Positions 62,138 through 64,000 of a DNA stretch of 64,000 nt are shown here, one piece after another. The translations under genes were made by a program, and so were the position numbers. How positions within the stretch are numbered: the first letter of the stretch is position 1; every line of letters starts with the position of its first letter. The notes under the pieces are model-generated. The model did not search any database. It saw only the letters and a program-made list of their open reading frames with translations, and was not told the origin of the DNA. Source of the stretch: Phycisphaerae bacterium (GTDB lineage Bacteria > Planctomycetota > Phycisphaerae > UBA1845); contig JAGFJJ010000076.1 of NCBI GenBank assembly GCA_024102815.1, positions 124,001-188,000 of the forward strand, given 5' to 3'.

Positions 62138-63025
62138 TCATTCCGGCGAAAGCCGGAATCCACGTTTCTCAGGCACGCGGTTCGTGTGGGGTGGACTAAA
62201 ACAACTCAGCTTCGCCCGCAGTTCCTCCAGAGAAGCCAAGACTTGGTCTTCCCGGATAAGGTCGTCCTCGATGAGCTGCTGTAACGAGAGGAATCCAATG
62301 ACGATCAACCCCTCACGCGAAAGGTGAAGGGCATCGGGTAGAAAGAGCTCACTTAGTTGTGATCCCTCCCAGGTATGACCGCCGATCGATAGCCTGCCTG
62401 TGGGGGATTGGGCCACCGCATATACTCGCGCAACCGGGATAATCTGCACTCTTGGGTGCGTTTCAGCGAATTCTCTAATCCGGTCATTCGCGAGCCGCAA
62501 GGTTTCCTTGGTAGGAATAAACCGTCTGTCCAGCCCGGACTGCGGGCCGACATCCGGAATATCCCCAAGTAGAAATGTCGGAGCCCGCTTACCGAAGCGC
62601 TTAAGCAGCATGTCGAGCTCGTTCAGTGCCGAGTCGAGTAGGGTGAGGTTGGTTTCGCCTTCTCCCTGCGCGTCTCCGTAGGCATCCCAAAAAAGGAAGT
62701 CGGCGCCAATCACCAGGGCCGGCGCTGCGTCCGCAACCTGCCCGAGTTGCCGAACTCGACACCCCGCGGGGTCGAGAAACATCGCTGCCGTCGAGAAATC
62801 CTGAACCCTGTGCCCAACGTATGCCCCAACAACTTCGGCCAGCGTAGTCGAACTTTCTGCGGGCAAGCCGTAACCGGCGGAAACGCTCGCTCCGACGACG
62901 GCGATGGACCGAGTGAGGTCGTGGTTTCCTGCGGGACCGGCGCCCGTTTTCTGCGGAACATCTCCAGTCCTTGCCTGCATGCAAAAAACGGCGCCGATGA
63001 CGACGGCGACAAGATGTCGATCCAT
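62138..63025 (-). CDS. Exported SGNH/GDSL-type hydrolase with repeat-formed C-terminus
   Basis: The 295-residue product was placed at ATG 63025, six bases after AGGTG; GTG 63034 is possible. A signal-like stretch (HLVAVVIGAVFCM) precedes the nucleophile block IAVVGASVSAGYG. Later blocks are IGADFLFWDAYG and a C-terminal LPDALHLSREG, where the Asp and His lie as in block V of SGNH esterases (DxxH). The block III Asn is not obvious. The last residues, GFRLSPE, and the stop codon come from a palindromic repeat (62140-62159). Substrate unknown. Confidence 0.78.
   Translation of the reverse strand: MDRHLVAVVIGAVFCMQARTGDVPQKTGAGPAGNHDLTRSIAVVGASVSAGYGLPAESSTTLAEVVGAYVGHRVQDFSTAAMFLDPAGCRVRQLGQVADAAPALVIGADFLFWDAYGDAQGEGETNLTLLDSALNELDMLLKRFGKRAPTFLLGDIPDVGPQSGLDRRFIPTKETLRLANDRIREFAETHPRVQIIPVARVYAVAQSPTGRLSIGGHTWEGSQLSELFLPDALHLSREGLIVIGFLSLQQLIEDDLIREDQVLASLEELRAKLSCFSPPHTNRVPEKRGFRLSPE
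62140..62159. repeat. Perfect REP-like palindrome ATTCCGGC-GAAA-GCCGGAAT
   Basis: Eight-base arms with a GAAA tetraloop, inside the longer segment GTCATTCCGGCGAAAGCCGG. This motif is familiar as an interspersed repeat in many bacterial genomes. It supplies the stop codon and last seven codons of the SGNH hydrolase gene and could act as an mRNA end for either strand. A decayed relative lies at 10742-10768. Confidence 0.8.
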
Positions 63026-63191
63026 GACAGACACCTTTCAGAACCCAGCATGAATTGCACTCCGCGACAACCGGACTTAAGCCGCAGGATAAGCAAATCG
63101 CCGCACGTGGCGGGGCATGGTATTCGAAACCAAGGCCCGTGAGCCCTCGACCAGCCCCGCCACGCGAAGGCGCAATCCTCAAACGGCGGCA

Positions 63192-63974
63192 CTAAGGAAA
63201 TCCCAACTCCGCAGGCGTGGGAAATCTCCCGATCATGAGCGCTTTCCTCTCGAAAAACAGCTTGCCAACGAGTGGCAACGAGGCCAGCCATTCACCGCCT
63301 TTGCCTCCATACCTGGGTGTTTTCACTGTAGCCATGTGGTTGCCAAAGACGGTCCATTGCCCATCGGGACCCTTTACCGCTGCCGGTCCGCCGGACATAC
63401 CCTCCAAGGGACCTCTATAGCTTGTCACGGCGTACACTACCCCCAAAGGGAGGTTCGGCGCCCACGGCGCCACGACCCTGCAGCGAACCATCACACACCC
63501 ACCCCACTTGGGGAACCCGGCGACAAAGAACGTGTCACCGGGCGCGAGAGCCAGGTCCGGGTCCACGCGAACAGGAACAATCGGCGCCTTTCCGGGATAC
63601 TCGAAGCACGCCCAGTCAGAGAATGCAACGTCTCCCGCTGAGCGGCTTTGCTCGAAGCTCGCCCAGTCAGAGAACGCAACGTCTTCTCCCGCCGAGCGGC
63701 TTTGAGCGACAAGCTTGACCCGTGTGTCACCAAGCCATGCACCGTCATGATCATGCTGGTAGTGATGCGCGCTCATGATCAGTGTGCCTGTTGGCGTTGT
63801 CCCCACGGCAAACGCGGTGAAACCAATGCCTCGCCCTGTTGGAGAGTCTTCGGCCCTCACCAATCGCGCGACGGGAAGGCTGTCAGTCGTGATGCGACAC
63901 GGCGTCACCGAGAGGCTGGCGCACCCAGCCGTGAGTAAAGCCGGTACCAGCAGCAGTAGTGCCCGCTTGGTCAT
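63192..63974 (-). CDS. Trypsin-fold lipoprotein with duplicated Asp segment
   Basis: The 260-residue product has a lipoprotein signal ending in the lipobox TAGC (Cys18). The chymotrypsin-type serine motif is clear (EGMSGGPAAV). A possible catalytic His lies in LIMSAHHYQHDHD. The segment QSRSAGEDVAFSDWASFE is repeated directly as QSRSAGDVAFSDWACFE, so the candidate catalytic Asp of DVAF occurs twice. GDTFFVAGFPKWGG resembles a strand found in bacterial S1-like proteases. It may be a surface-anchored protease or an inactive relative. The ATG at 63974 is close to GGAG. Confidence 0.75.
   Translation of the reverse strand: MTKRALLLLVPALLTAGCASLSVTPCRITTDSLPVARLVRAEDSPTGRGIGFTAFAVGTTPTGTLIMSAHHYQHDHDGAWLGDTRVKLVAQSRSAGEDVAFSDWASFEQSRSAGDVAFSDWACFEYPGKAPIVPVRVDPDLALAPGDTFFVAGFPKWGGCVMVRCRVVAPWAPNLPLGVVYAVTSYRGPLEGMSGGPAAVKGPDGQWTVFGNHMATVKTPRYGGKGGEWLASLPLVGKLFFERKALMIGRFPTPAELGFP
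63601..63705. repeat. Tandem duplication of about 51-54 bp in the trypsin-fold gene
   Basis: TCGAAGC at 63601 opens a 51-base copy (63601-63651), and TCGAAGC at 63652 opens a 54-base copy (63652-63705). They differ by one three-base indel and a few substitutions, so the duplication is recent and in frame. Confidence 0.88.
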
Positions 63975-64000
63975 CGCTCCAACTGTGCCTCCGCCGCCAA

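Overview
The window looks like a chromosomal segment of a GC-rich planctomycete, most likely of the Phycisphaerae or a close relative. The evidence is the dockerin-like EF-hand modules (GDFNENDVV..., DNDVDLADAAAF), a Cys-rich protein with about 38 copies of a GACC repeat, a pseudopilin cluster with very large minor pilins, many small lipoproteins, and a multihaem cytochrome neighbourhood. No rRNA, tRNA, CRISPR array, transposase or phage gene was seen.

Region 1 (1-13.6 kb) is an electron-transfer and regulation island. A histidine kinase with an eight-cysteine linker (6394-7881) and an NtrC-type sigma-54 activator (5003-6388) are followed on the minus strand by a ResB-like periplasmic protein, a 13- to 15-haem cytochrome, a tetrahaem cytochrome and an NHL lipoprotein that runs off the left edge. 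To the right lie a small lipoprotein, a pentahaem cytochrome, a dockerin-bearing exported protein and a fusion of NHL propeller, EF-hand module and nonahaem cytochrome. Five GG-N10-GC sigma-54 promoter candidates sit in front of the kinase operon, the NHL lipoprotein, the small lipoprotein, the dockerin protein and the fusion protein. I therefore infer a sigma-54 regulon of extracytoplasmic multihaem proteins run by the two-component pair. This is the strongest candidate for an undescribed system here.

Region 2 (13.7-35.3 kb) is mixed housekeeping: a lipid flippase-like protein with a GT2 glycosyltransferase, a GT-C glycosyltransferase, aroB, folC (apparently leaderless), an NAD-binding TrkA-N protein overlapping tail-to-tail with a STAS gene, a duplicated-domain exported protein, a DUF255 thioredoxin-fold protein, an HD 3'-5' exoribonuclease, gcvPA-gcvPB, rpe and accD. 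Two exported proteins follow that appear to be dead enzymes: an amidase-like fold without its zinc ligands and a subtilisin fold lacking the catalytic Asp and His. A DUF1579 protein closes the region.

Region 3 (35.4-59.2 kb, all minus strand) is a 1971-residue secreted Cys-rich repeat protein downstream of a type II secretion/type IV pilus-like cluster: two PilB/GspE ATPases, PilT, PilC/GspF, three GspG-like pilins, then GspH-, GspI-, GspJ- and GspK-like minor pilins. No secretin, GspL/M or prepilin peptidase lies in the window. Several prepilin leader peptides are encoded by short interspersed repeats.

Region 4 (59.4-64 kb) holds a HEAT lipoprotein, a STAS-MlaE-MlaF lipid-transport operon, an SGNH hydrolase whose C-terminus is formed by a repeat, and a trypsin-fold lipoprotein with an internal tandem duplication around its presumed catalytic Asp. 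Short palindromic and tandem repeats of at least five types are scattered through the intergenic and gene-edge DNA.
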